The position numbers and the translations under genes were made by a program. From RH-AL1 sp964243435 (GTDB lineage: Bacteria > Pseudomonadota > Alphaproteobacteria > Rhizobiales > Beijerinckiaceae), in assembly GCA_964243435.1 (NCBI GenBank), contig CAXTFM010000001.1, positions 40,772 through 104,771 of the forward strand: a stretch of 64,000 nt of DNA, in the 5' to 3' direction. A model generated the notes under the pieces. It was not told the origin of the DNA and did no database searches. It worked only from the letters and a program-made list of their open reading frames with translations. Of the stretch, positions 16,772-25,091 are shown piece by piece; positions within the stretch are counted from its first letter, which is position 1; each line of letters starts with the position of its first letter.

Positions 16772-17767
16772 TCATCCTTGGGCGCCTTGCGCGGCGCCGG
16801 GCGGCACCGGTGCGTACGACCTCTTGCCAATGGCGCAATCCGGGCAGCACCAGTCGTCGGGGATGGCCTCGAACGGCGTTCCGGGCGCGATGCCCTTGTC
16901 CGGAAGGCCGAGCTCCTCGTCGTAGATGTGGTAGCACCCTTCGCAGATGTACTGGCGGCGGGCGGAGCGGCGCGCATGCAGACCGTCTCCGGTCGCGTGC
17001 GCGGCGCGTTCCACCGCTGGTGCTTCGAAGCTCTCGCCGACGGCGATGGTGCCGCCGCTCTGCACCGTCAGGTAGGTGCCAAGGTCCTTGTGGCCGAAGG
17101 TGGCGCGGAGCTTCCGCGGGATGTCCCGGTTTCGCTGGCCCGTTGATGGATCGACGTTTGTCGCCCCGCAGCGCCCGTTGCGCCGGTCGACTTTGAGCAC
17201 CGTCCCGCCGACGGTGATGCAGTGGCCGACCCAATCGAACTCCTCCCACGGCTCCGCGCCGTCGATGGTGATGTTGGCGCGGAAGCGCATGGGATCGATG
17301 CGGGTGTTCCAGCGGCGCTCGAGATCGCGGACGGTGGCCAGGTTGACCAGCGAGATCACGCTGTCGGGCTTGTCCATGAAGTGCCCGCCCTTTGAGCGCA
17401 CCAGCCGGGGCGGCGAGGGAAAGCCAGGCAGCAGGGTCCAGAAGAACCGCTCCAGCGTTTCGCGATCGATCGGGTCGGCGAGGTTGCCTTCCGCCACGAC
17501 GACGTCGTTGCGCGTCGCCGCGAACTGCAGGGTGGCCATGTCGAGGAAGGTCCGCACCGATGCGAGCTGCTCGTCGAGCATCAGCATGGCGAACATGCCT
17601 TTCTTGGCCCAGGCCGGCTCGTCGATGTCGACCGTCACGCCCGGCCGGACGAGCGCGAAGACGCGGTCGTCGCGCAAGGGGCGGCCCGCCTCGACCTCGC
17701 AGGAGGTCAGCGGCTGCGCGCTCAGGCCCTTGATTGGATAGCGGTGAAGACCGACGATCGATGGCAT
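16772..17767 (-). CDS. MOSC domain protein with C-terminal rubredoxin domain
   Basis: 331 residues from the ATG at 17767 (an ATG two codons earlier is equally possible; no clear ribosome site). Residues 1-100 are the MOSC N-terminal beta-barrel (IVGLHRYPIKGLSAQPL). Residues 100-250 are the MOSC domain with the molybdenum-cofactor-binding Cys200 in NGRCGATNVDPSTGQRN. After a linker of about 20 residues, residues 272-318 are a rubredoxin-like iron site: C275-x-x-C278 (YICEGCYHIYDE) and C308-P-D-C311 (WCCPDCAIG). MOSC proteins handle Moco sulfur chemistry or reduce N-hydroxylated substrates, usually with a separate or fused 2Fe-2S/flavin electron donor. Here the rubredoxin is a likely built-in donor. 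Both flanks are pseudogenes, yet this gene is intact. Confidence 0.85.
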   Translation of the reverse strand: MPSIVGLHRYPIKGLSAQPLTSCEVEAGRPLRDDRVFALVRPGVTVDIDEPAWAKKGMFAMLMLDEQLASVRTFLDMATLQFAATRNDVVVAEGNLADPIDRETLERFFWTLLPGFPSPPRLVRSKGGHFMDKPDSVISLVNLATVRDLERRWNTRIDPMRFRANITIDGAEPWEEFDWVGHCITVGGTVLKVDRRNGRCGATNVDPSTGQRNRDIPRKLRATFGHKDLGTYLTVQSGGTIAVGESFEAPAVERAAHATGDGLHARRSARRQYICEGCYHIYDEELGLPDKGIAPGTPFEAIPDDWCCPDCAIGKRSYAPVPPGAAQGAQG

Positions 17768-17857
17768 GGTCATTTCAACAGCGAACTCGAGTGCGCGTCG
17801 CTTCACACCGCCCGGCGATGCAGGGGTCGTCGGCTCGCCCAATCAGTGGCAGCGAAC

Positions 17858-18270
17858 CTAACGCGCCGGGCAGCCCGGAATCATTCCAAGCAGCGCATCC
17901 GCCAACGGCGCGGGCACGCCATCGGCGAGCTTCGCGCCGCTCCTCGTCGGAAACGACCCGCCTGACCTCGCGTCCGGTCAGCACGGAGGCGACCGCGGCC
18001 AGCGCCGCCATGGCGAACGCTTCCGGCGCGGTCAGCGGCGGCGCGATGCCGTCCAGCCGCCCTGCGTCGGCGAGCACGACAGCGTCGGCTTCCGCCAGGT
18101 CGGCGCGTGCCGCCCAGCTCACCGAGCTGTCCTTTCGGCGCACGGATCTCGCCGATCTCGAACCCGTGGCCGACGAGGTGGAACGCGCTGTCGGCGTAGA
18201 AGCCGTGGCACAAGGCGGTGAACGGTACGGACGCCCCAGCTCTCGCGCAAGCATCATGGAGTTTCAGACG
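17858..18270 (-). pseudogene. NmrA-like NAD(P)H-binding reductase (QOR2/SDR-a5 type), truncated and frameshifted
   Basis: Three frames must be joined to read the C-terminal 135 residues of an NmrA-family reductase. Frame one: LHDACARAGASVPFTALCHG, FYADSAFHLVGHGFEIGEIRAP. A shift near 18140 leads to frame two: VSWAARADLAEADAVVLA, LTAPEAFAMAALAAVASVLT, GREVRRVVSDEERREA. A second shift near 17943 leads to frame three: KLADGVPAPLADALLGMI, stop at 17858. The N-terminal Rossmann half is absent. These are typical late-domain sequences of quinone oxidoreductase 2/NmrA proteins. Two frameshifts plus truncation make it a clear pseudogene. Confidence 0.75.
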
Positions 18271-18419
18271 GCCGCGCGCGCGAGGCGGTAGGGACGCATG
18301 TGACAAACATCATCCACGTGGCGAAGTCGGGCAGATTCCAGGCTGGACGCAGCTTCCCCTGTCACGCCCGCTTGTGGTCGCACTCCATCTTCGAAGGGCG
18401 AAAACGGCCGCAGCTTGGC

Positions 18420-18746
18420 TCAATGACTGATCATCCATGGGCGAGCGCCCGGGAATGACTTCGCGGCCGCCGGCGCAGCCGATGGGCGGGACCGCTTCCC
18501 GGAGCAGCAGCCGCACCCTGCGGGATGCGCATCGCTCGAGCGCCGCGGTTCGTGGCGCGCGCGCTCGTTCACTGCGGCACCGCGGCGTGCGCCCGCGTTC
18601 ATGGTCGCGAGGGCCGGTGCAGTGAGGAAGGCGCGCGGCGAGGATGTGCCGCAGTGCCCGCAGCCGGCGGGCCGGGCGTAGTCCGCCATCGGCCGGAACG
18701 CGCTGAACGGCCCGCAACTCGGGCACTGGTAGTCGTAGGTCGGCAT
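18420..18746 (-). CDS. fmdB: FmdB-type zinc-ribbon protein
   Basis: 108-residue protein beginning with the FmdB zinc ribbon: MPTYDYQCPSCG with C8/C11, and CGHC with C29/C32. The remainder is Ala/Arg-rich with further Cys residues (GCGCC) but no known fold. FmdB was named for a putative regulatory role beside formamidase in Methylophilus. Here it starts 7 bases after the fmdA stop on the same strand, preserving the fmdAB arrangement. The ATG at 18746 is used because the family always starts MPxYxYxC. Whether it binds DNA is not shown by the sequence. Confidence 0.88.
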   Translation of the reverse strand: MPTYDYQCPSCGPFSAFRPMADYARPAGCGHCGTSSPRAFLTAPALATMNAGARRGAAVNERARHEPRRSSDAHPAGCGCCSGKRSRPSAAPAAAKSFPGARPWMISH

Positions 18747-18753
18747 CGCGCTC

Positions 18754-19983
18754 TCACTTGTCCGGGACGGTGGGCACGTCAATCGAGCCGTCGAGGTGCT
18801 TCACGGGGCCGGCTGCCGACGGATTGATGTCGAACTCGAAGATTTCCGTCGGCAGCCAGAGAGTGGCGCAGCTGTTCGGCACGTCGACCACGCCGGAGAT
18901 GTGACCCTGCACGGGCGCCGTACCGAGGATCGACAAGCCTTGTCGCTTGGAATAGCCGAACTTGGTCATGTACTCGATGGCGTTGAGGCAAGCCTGGCGG
19001 TAGGCGACGTTCACGTCGAGGTAGTGCTGCGTGCCCGCCTCGTCGACCGAGATGCCCTCGAAGATGAGGTAGTCTTTGTAGTTCGGCGTGATCGGGCTCG
19101 GCTTGAAGATCGGGTTCTTGATCCCGTACTTGGCCATGCCGCCTTTGATGAGGTCGACCTTGAGGTGGCTCCAGCCGGCCATCTCGATCGCGCCACAAAA
19201 GGTGATCTCGCCGTCGCCCTGGCTGAAGTGCAGGTCGCCCATCGAGAGCCCCGCGCCCGGAACATAAACGGGGAAGTACACCTTGGCCCCGCGCGACAGG
19301 TCCTTGATGTCGCAATTACCGCCGTGCTCGCGCGGCGGCACCGTCCGCGCGCCGGTCGCCGCCGCCTTGTCCTTCGCCTCGCCTTTGAGCCTGCCCATGT
19401 GCGCCGTCGGGCCGAAGGGCGGATTCGCGAGGCCCGGCACCCGGCCGGGGTCCGTATCGATGAGCGCCTGCTCGCGCGTGTTCCACGTGTCGAGCAGCTT
19501 GGGATCGGGCAGGCATCCGATCAGACCCGGATGGACCAGCCCGGCGAAGCGCACGCCGGGCACGTGCCGCGACTTGGTGAACATGCCCTCGAAGTCCCAA
19601 ATCGATTTCTGCGCCGTCGGGAAGTGCTCGGTGAGGAAGCCGCCGCCGTTCTGCTTGGAGAAGCAGCCGTTGAAGCCCCATTTGCTGTCTTCCTTGGCAC
19701 CGATGTCGAGGATCTCGACAACCAGGAGGTCACCCGGTTCCGCGCCCTTGACGCCGATGGGGCCCGACAGGAAATGCACGATGGACAGGTCGATGTCGCG
19801 GACATCGGAGGCGTCGTCGTCATTCTTGATGAAGCCGCCCGTCCAGTCGTAGGTTTCGAGGATGAAGTCGTCGCCTGGGCTGACTGTCGCCACCATGGGA
19901 ATGTCGGGGTGCCAGCGGTTGTGGACCATGTCATTGTCGTAGGCCGACTGCGACAGGTCCACCTTGATCAGGGTCTCGGTCAT
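18754..19983 (-). CDS. fmdA: Formamidase
   Basis: 409 residues, full length for FmdA (EC 3.5.1.49), which hydrolyses formamide to formate and ammonia in the cytoplasm. Recognised by VDLSQSAYDNDMVHNRWHPD, the DWTGGFIKNDDDASDV segment, the VHFLSGPIGVKGAEPGDLLV region, the GREHGGNCDIKDL-like PREHGGNCDIKDLSRGAKVY, and GDLHFSQGDGEITFCGAIEM. It belongs to the acetamidase/formamidase metalloprotein family. It lies downstream of a five-gene ABC transporter on the same strand, so the operon imports an amide and hydrolyses it. Confidence 0.95.
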   Translation of the reverse strand: MTETLIKVDLSQSAYDNDMVHNRWHPDIPMVATVSPGDDFILETYDWTGGFIKNDDDASDVRDIDLSIVHFLSGPIGVKGAEPGDLLVVEILDIGAKEDSKWGFNGCFSKQNGGGFLTEHFPTAQKSIWDFEGMFTKSRHVPGVRFAGLVHPGLIGCLPDPKLLDTWNTREQALIDTDPGRVPGLANPPFGPTAHMGRLKGEAKDKAAATGARTVPPREHGGNCDIKDLSRGAKVYFPVYVPGAGLSMGDLHFSQGDGEITFCGAIEMAGWSHLKVDLIKGGMAKYGIKNPIFKPSPITPNYKDYLIFEGISVDEAGTQHYLDVNVAYRQACLNAIEYMTKFGYSKRQGLSILGTAPVQGHISGVVDVPNSCATLWLPTEIFEFDINPSAAGPVKHLDGSIDVPTVPDK

Positions 19984-20016
19984 GCTGCACTCCCTTTCAG
20001 CGTGGGGCTTCCACTC

Positions 20017-20715
20017 TTAGACAGACAGGAAGCTCGATAGCTTCGCCGCATCGATCGAGGCGCCGATTTCCTCGTGCACGAGTTCGCCGTTCTCGATCAC
20101 CACGACGCGGTCGGCGACGTCGGTCGCGAAGCTCAGCACCTGCTCGGACACCAGGATCGCCACGTCGCGCTCGTCGCGGATGTGCTTCAGGCTGCGCCCG
20201 ATTTCGCGGATGATGGAAGGCTGGATGCCCTCCGTCGGTTCATCGAGGAGCAGAACCTTGGGTTCGCTTGCAAGGGCGCGCGCAATGGCGAGTTGCTGTT
20301 GCTGGCCGCCGGACAGGTTGCCCGCGCGCCGCTTGCGCATCTCCTTGAGGACGGGAAAGAGCCCGTACAGCTCGGACAGCATGGCACCCTTGCCGGCTCG
20401 GCCAAGCCCGGTCTCGATGTTCTCCTCCACCGTCATCGTGGAGAACACCATGCGCCCCTGCGGCACGTAGGCGACGCCCTTTGCCACGCGCTGGTGGCTT
20501 TTCAGGGCGGTGATGTCGGCGGAACCCACGCTGACGGTGCCGCGCCGGATCGGCAGCAGGCCCATCAGCGCCTTCATCAGGGTTGTCTTCCCCATGCCGT
20601 TGCGGCCCATCAGCGCCACGATCTCCCGACGCGCCACGGCCAGCTTGAGGCCATGCAGCACCTCGCTCTGGCCGTAGGCGACGTGGAGGTCGTCGATGGT
20701 GAGAAGGGCTGACAC
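20017..20715 (-). CDS. urtE: Urea/short-chain amide ABC transporter ATPase (UrtE type)
   Basis: 232-residue ATPase of the LivF-like branch. Walker A GRNGMGKT (37-44), signature LSGGQ (134-138), Walker B VLLLDEP (154-160), and the PTEGIQPSII segment that is diagnostic of UrtE/FmdF-type ATPases. Ten bases separate it from urtD upstream; fmdA begins 33 bases after its stop. With UrtD it powers uptake of urea or small amides. Confidence 0.92.
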   Translation of the reverse strand: MSALLTIDDLHVAYGQSEVLHGLKLAVARREIVALMGRNGMGKTTLMKALMGLLPIRRGTVSVGSADITALKSHQRVAKGVAYVPQGRMVFSTMTVEENIETGLGRAGKGAMLSELYGLFPVLKEMRKRRAGNLSGGQQQQLAIARALASEPKVLLLDEPTEGIQPSIIREIGRSLKHIRDERDVAILVSEQVLSFATDVADRVVVIENGELVHEEIGASIDAAKLSSFLSV

Positions 20716-20725
20716 GGCGGAGTCC

Positions 20726-21478
20726 TCAGTGCCCGAGATAGACTTCGATGACCTTGGGGTCGTTCTTCACCTGGGACATGGTGCCTTCCGACAGGATCCT
20801 GCCCTGGTGCAGCACGGTGACCTTGCGCGCGATGTCCTCGACGAATTTCATGTCGTGCTCGATGACGATCACGGAGCGGTCGGCGATGATGCGGTTGAGC
20901 AGCTCGGCCGTCTTCAGGCGTTCGCTCACGCTCATGCCCGCGACGGGCTCGTCGAGCATCAGCAGGTCCGGGTCCTGGATCAGCAGCATCCCGATCTCGA
21001 GCCACTGCTTCTGGCCGTGGCTGAGGAACTCGGCGCTTTGATTCAACTGATCCTTGAGAAAGATGATCTCGGACACTTCCTCGACCCGGTCGACCACCGC
21101 GCGGTCACGCTTGAAGGTGAGCGCGCCGAAAACGGTGCGCCCCCTGGGATAGGAGATTTCGAGGTTCTCGAAGACGGTGAGCTCGTCGTAGATCGACGGC
21201 GTCTGGAACTTGCGGCCGATGCCGGCCAGGACGATCTGGCTTTCCGACATCCGGGTGATTTCGCGGTTGCGGAACTTGATCGAGCCAGCACTGGCTTTGG
21301 TCTTGCCGCAGATCAGGTCGAGCACCGTGGTCTTGCCGGCGCCGTTTGGACCGATGATGACGCGGATGTCCTTCTCGTCGACGTAGAAGGACAGATCGCT
21401 GACCGCCTTGAACCCGTCGAAGGACACGGTGAGTTGCTCGACGGCAAGGAGGTAGTCGGTGTTGCTGCCGGTCACCAT
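20726..21478 (-). CDS. urtD: Urea/short-chain amide ABC transporter ATPase (UrtD type)
   Basis: 250-residue LivG-like ATPase. Walker A GPNGAGKT (43-50), signature LSHGQ (152-156) followed by KQWLEIGM, and LMLDEPVAGMS, all characteristic of UrtD. The ATG at 21478 lies 4 bases after the urtC stop; the frame upstream of it is a shadow of urtC. Works with UrtE as the heterodimeric motor of the amide importer. Confidence 0.93.
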   Translation of the reverse strand: MVTGSNTDYLLAVEQLTVSFDGFKAVSDLSFYVDEKDIRVIIGPNGAGKTTVLDLICGKTKASAGSIKFRNREITRMSESQIVLAGIGRKFQTPSIYDELTVFENLEISYPRGRTVFGALTFKRDRAVVDRVEEVSEIIFLKDQLNQSAEFLSHGQKQWLEIGMLLIQDPDLLMLDEPVAGMSVSERLKTAELLNRIIADRSVIVIEHDMKFVEDIARKVTVLHQGRILSEGTMSQVKNDPKVIEVYLGH

Positions 21479-21482
21479 CGCG

Positions 21483-22613
21483 CTACTCCGCAGGCTGCTG
21501 GAGCGCGTCGGCCGGCTCCTTGAGCGTGCTCGAACCCAGCAGCTTCTTGATGCGCATCTCCGCCGTGCTGCGGTAAACGCCGGCGAGCCCGTTGGGGAAG
21601 AGAAGCACGACGGCAATGAACAGCGCGCCGAGGCCGAGCGACCAGAGCTGCGGAAACGCTTCGGAAAAGCTCGTCTTGGCGAAGTTGACGATCAGCGTGC
21701 CGTAGATCGCGCCGAACAAGGAGTAGCGCCCCCCGACGGCCGTATAGATGACCATCTCGATCGAGGGCACGATGCCGACGAAGCTCGGCGACATGAAGCC
21801 GACCTGCAGCGTGAACATCGCACCACCGACCGCGGCGAAGATGGCGGCGACGGAGAAGGCGAAAACCTGGAAACCGGCGACCGAATAACCGGAAAAGCGC
21901 ACGCGATCGACCTTGCTGCGCATGGCGACGAGGATGCGGCCGAGCTTGGAGCGCGTGATGTACTGCCCGACGAGCAGCGTTCCGAGCAGCAGGCCGGCGT
22001 TGATGAAGTATAGGATGGTGTGGGCACGGTCGGTGCGGATGTCCCAGCCGTGCAGGGTGCGAAGGTCGGTGATCCCGTTGACGCCGCCGGTGTATCCCTG
22101 CTGCCCGATGATGAGGATCGTGAGGATGGAGGCGACGACCTGCGTGATGATGGCGAAGTATACGCCGCCGACGCGGCGCTTGAACATGGCAAAGCTGAGC
22201 AGCGCCGCGAGGCACGTCGGCACGACAAGCACGGCTAGGAGGGTGAGCGGCAGGCTGCGGAATGGCAGCCAGAACGCCGGCAACGCGGTGATCTGGTTCC
22301 AGTCCATGAAATCAGGGATGCCGGGCGTCGATTGGATCTTCGTGTTGGCGGCGCTCGAGGCTTCGAGCTTCAAGTACATCGCCATGCAGTAGCCGCCGAG
22401 GCCGAAGAATACGCCCTGCCCGAGGCTGAGGATGCCGCCGTAGCCCCAGCAGAGGACGAGTCCCAGGGACACGAAAGCGTAGGTCAGGTACTTGCCGACG
22501 AGATTGAGGCGAAAGGGCTCCAGCAGCGCGGGAAAGACGATCAGGAGGAGGGCGGCGAGAAGGGCGAAGTTCAACCAGCCCGCGCGGCCGAGGAATGGCG
22601 TTCCGTTGGGCAC
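21483..22613 (-). CDS. urtC: Urea/short-chain amide ABC transporter permease (UrtC type)
   Basis: 376 residues from a GTG at 22613 preceded by GAAGGAGG. Multi-helix LivM-like permease. UrtC features include VSLGLVLCWGYGGILSLGQGVFFGLGGYCMAMYLKL-type sequence near residues 50-85, an extracellular loop with IPDFMDWNQI, RRVGGVYFAIITQ and NGITDLRTLHGW. A leftward frame runs on upstream through urtB but is not used. Confidence 0.93.
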   Translation of the reverse strand: MPNGTPFLGRAGWLNFALLAALLLIVFPALLEPFRLNLVGKYLTYAFVSLGLVLCWGYGGILSLGQGVFFGLGGYCMAMYLKLEASSAANTKIQSTPGIPDFMDWNQITALPAFWLPFRSLPLTLLAVLVVPTCLAALLSFAMFKRRVGGVYFAIITQVVASILTILIIGQQGYTGGVNGITDLRTLHGWDIRTDRAHTILYFINAGLLLGTLLVGQYITRSKLGRILVAMRSKVDRVRFSGYSVAGFQVFAFSVAAIFAAVGGAMFTLQVGFMSPSFVGIVPSIEMVIYTAVGGRYSLFGAIYGTLIVNFAKTSFSEAFPQLWSLGLGALFIAVVLLFPNGLAGVYRSTAEMRIKKLLGSSTLKEPADALQQPAE

Positions 22614-22624
22614 CGCGGCCTCCT

Positions 22625-23557
22625 TCAACGCCGGACCTTGAGAACGAAGAGGCCCTGCGGTCGCAACATCAGCAGCCCGACGACGAGCAGCAGCGTGATA
22701 ACCGCCGCCATCGACCCCGACAGGAAGAACTCGAGGGTCGACTGCGTTTGCGAGATCGTGAAGGCGGACGCGATCGTCCCGATCAGGCTTTGCGCCCCAC
22801 CGAACACGACGATGAGGAACGCGTTGACGATGTAAAGCTGCCCGGACGTCGGCCCGGTCGATCCGATCATCGTGAAAGCGGATCCGGCGATGCCGGCGAT
22901 GCCGCAGCCAATCGCGAAGGTGTAGCGGTCGACGCGCTCGGTGTTGATGCCTACGGCGCCGGCGATCGGCCGATTCTGGACGACGGCGCGGACCGAACGA
23001 CCCCATCGCGAGAAGTACATGAGGTAGCCGACGACGATCGTGATGAGGATCGTCAGCCCCATGATGATCATGCCGTTGATCGGGATCTCGATCGAATCGG
23101 TCGCGTGCCACGACCCCAGCATCCAGGCAGGCAGGTCGACACCGACCTCGCGCGCGCCGAACCAGGAGCGGTACACCTGCTGGAGGATCAGGCTCAGGCC
23201 CCAGGTCGCGAGCAAGGTGTCGAGCGGGCGATGATAGAGCCGTTTGATGAGCGCCCATTCCACCAGGAAGCCCATCGCCCCGGAGGCGAGGAACGCGAAG
23301 ACGACGGCAACGAAGAAGTAGGCGCCGAACAGGGACGGCAGGTAGGTTTGAAAAGCTTGCGAGGTGAAGTAGGTGACGTAGGCGCCGAGGATCATGAACT
23401 CGCCATGCGCCATGTTGATGACGCCCATCTGCCCGAAGATGATGGCGAGGCCGAGCGCCATCAGCACGAAGACGGAGAACAGGATCAGGCCCGCGAAGCC
23501 CTGCATGACGAAGATCGAACCGAGGTCGCCAAGCGAATAGTCGCCGAGCATGGGCAT
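22625..23557 (-). CDS. urtB: Urea/short-chain amide ABC transporter permease (UrtB type, short form)
   Basis: 310-residue LivH-like permease with about eight helices. Key segments: GLAIIFGQMGVINMAHGEFM, YHRPLDTLLATWGLSLILQQ, RAVVQNRPIAGAVGINTERV. Many alphaproteobacterial UrtB proteins carry a long periplasmic N-terminal extension (around 500 residues in total). This one lacks it and resembles the FmdE/LivH size, which fits amide transport. An AAAGA sequence precedes the ATG at 23557. Eleven bases separate it from urtC. Confidence 0.9.
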   Translation of the reverse strand: MPMLGDYSLGDLGSIFVMQGFAGLILFSVFVLMALGLAIIFGQMGVINMAHGEFMILGAYVTYFTSQAFQTYLPSLFGAYFFVAVVFAFLASGAMGFLVEWALIKRLYHRPLDTLLATWGLSLILQQVYRSWFGAREVGVDLPAWMLGSWHATDSIEIPINGMIIMGLTILITIVVGYLMYFSRWGRSVRAVVQNRPIAGAVGINTERVDRYTFAIGCGIAGIAGSAFTMIGSTGPTSGQLYIVNAFLIVVFGGAQSLIGTIASAFTISQTQSTLEFFLSGSMAAVITLLLVVGLLMLRPQGLFVLKVRR

Positions 23558-23633
23558 TCTTTCATTGAGCGGGTGACGGCGCGGATGGGCAGGGCTGGGT
23601 CGTAACGGGGTACGGCGCCCGAGATCGGGGCGC

Positions 23634-24893
23634 CTACTGGTACCCGACCGGAAACGGGTTCGGTTCGATCAGGTCGGCGGTCGTGTAGACGATGTCGTAC
23701 TGGCCGTCGGTCCTGGCGCGTCCGACGCGTGTCTTCGACCACAGGTGGTGGTTGGGATGGATGCGCACGTAGCCTTCCGGGGCTCCCTTGAACTCGATAC
23801 CGGGGGACGCTTCCGCGATCTTGTCGACATCGAAGCTCCCGGCCTTCTCGGCCGTCGCCTTCCACAACCAGGGGCCAAGATAGGCCGCCTGCGTGACGTC
23901 GCCGATCACCGTCTTCTCACCCCACATCTTCTTGAATGCGGCGACGAAGGCCTTGTTGTTGGCGTTGTCGATCGATTGGAAATACTTCATGCAGGCATAG
24001 GCCCCGGCGATGTTCTCGCCGCCGATGCCGTCGATCTCGTCCTCGGTGACGGAGATGGTCATCAGCATCTGCTTCGAGAGGTCGATGCCTGCCGCCTTGA
24101 GCTGCTTGTAGAAGGCGACGTTCGAGCCACCGACGATGATGGCGTAGATCACGTCCGGCTTCTTCAACTTGATCTTGTTGATGACCGAGTTGAACTGCGT
24201 CGAGCCGAGCGGGAAGTAGTCTTCGCCGACGACCTGCTGCTTGAGCACGTTCTCGATGTGCTTGCGCGCGATCTTGTTCGACGTGCGCGGCCAGATGTAG
24301 TCCGAGCCGAGCAGATAGAAGCTCTTCGCCCCCTTCTGCTTCTCGACCCAGTTCAGGCCGGCGATGATCTGCTGGGTGGCTTCCTGCCCGGTGTAGATGA
24401 CGTTCTTCGACTGCTCCAGCCCCTCGTAGAAGGTCGGATAATACAGCATGCCGTTGTACTGTTCGAAGACGGGGAGCACCGCTTTGCGCGATGCCGACGT
24501 CCAGCAACCGAATACGGAGGCGCACTTGTCGTTGACGAGCAGCTTCTTGGCCTTTTCGGCGAAGGTCGGCCAATCCGACGCGCCGTCCTCCTGGATGATC
24601 TTGATCTTGCGGCCGAGCACGCCGCCGGACGCGTTGATCTGGTCGATCGCGAGCTTTTCCGCTTCGACCGACCCTGTTTCGGAGATGGCCATCGTACCCG
24701 TGACGGAGTGCAGGATCCCGACGGTCACGCTGTCGTCCGTGACGGCGAGGCCGCTGCTGTTGATGGCGCTCGTCACAGGCGCCGCGAACGCCCTCGGCCC
24801 GAGGATCGCCGAAGCGGGAACCGCAGCGAGACCCTTGAGGACCTGGCGGCGGAAGGTGAAGTGCGAACTGTCGCGGTCGTCGTTCTTCGACAT
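23634..24893 (-). CDS. urtA: Urea/short-chain amide ABC transporter substrate-binding protein (UrtA/FmdD type)
   Basis: 419-residue periplasmic binding protein with a twin-arginine signal (R15-R16, FRRQVLKGLAAVPASA). The mature protein begins a type-I binding fold: VTVGILHSVTGTMAISETGS, then VFGCWTSASRKAVLPVFE and LLYYPTFYEGLEQS-like MLYYPTFYEGLEQSKNVIY, sequences characteristic of the UrtA/FmdD group. The ATG at 24893 was chosen because it starts the Tat signal. The frame upstream is part of the divergent hybrid kinase gene. First gene of the leftward operon urtABCDE-fmdAB. Confidence 0.95.
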   Translation of the reverse strand: MSKNDDRDSSHFTFRRQVLKGLAAVPASAILGPRAFAAPVTSAINSSGLAVTDDSVTVGILHSVTGTMAISETGSVEAEKLAIDQINASGGVLGRKIKIIQEDGASDWPTFAEKAKKLLVNDKCASVFGCWTSASRKAVLPVFEQYNGMLYYPTFYEGLEQSKNVIYTGQEATQQIIAGLNWVEKQKGAKSFYLLGSDYIWPRTSNKIARKHIENVLKQQVVGEDYFPLGSTQFNSVINKIKLKKPDVIYAIIVGGSNVAFYKQLKAAGIDLSKQMLMTISVTEDEIDGIGGENIAGAYACMKYFQSIDNANNKAFVAAFKKMWGEKTVIGDVTQAAYLGPWLWKATAEKAGSFDVDKIAEASPGIEFKGAPEGYVRIHPNHHLWSKTRVGRARTDGQYDIVYTTADLIEPNPFPVGYQ

Positions 24894-25091
24894 CTCTGTT
24901 CCCCGAAGCTCCGGCTCGGACCTCGTCTGCTCCGAACCTGTCGATCCTGCATAGGCTTGCCGCAACGCAGCAATACGTGGGATCGCGTATTCGATTGCGC
25001 GGAATGACTGATATGGTCGCGAGCAGCTTCCCGCTCCCGCCGGCGTCGGAGCCCATGTGGCGGCTCCCGGCGAAGATGGAGACAGTATTGC
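24894..25091. promoter_or_regulatory. Divergent promoter region of amide operon and hybrid kinase
   Basis: 198 bases between urtA (leftward) and the NCS1-kinase gene (rightward). It contains an inverted repeat AATACG-N8-CGTATT at 24972-24991 in a locally AT-richer stretch. It is a natural place for control by the LuxR-type regulator encoded downstream. No sigma-70 or sigma-54 promoter could be fixed with confidence. Confidence 0.5.
24972..24991. promoter_or_regulatory. Inverted repeat, candidate operator
   Basis: AATACG (24972-24977) and CGTATT (24986-24991) form a perfect 6-bp inverted repeat with an 8-base spacer, about 80 bases upstream of urtA and 100 upstream of the kinase. The size suits a dimeric LuxR/NarL-type regulator. 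There is no direct evidence of binding. Confidence 0.4.
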
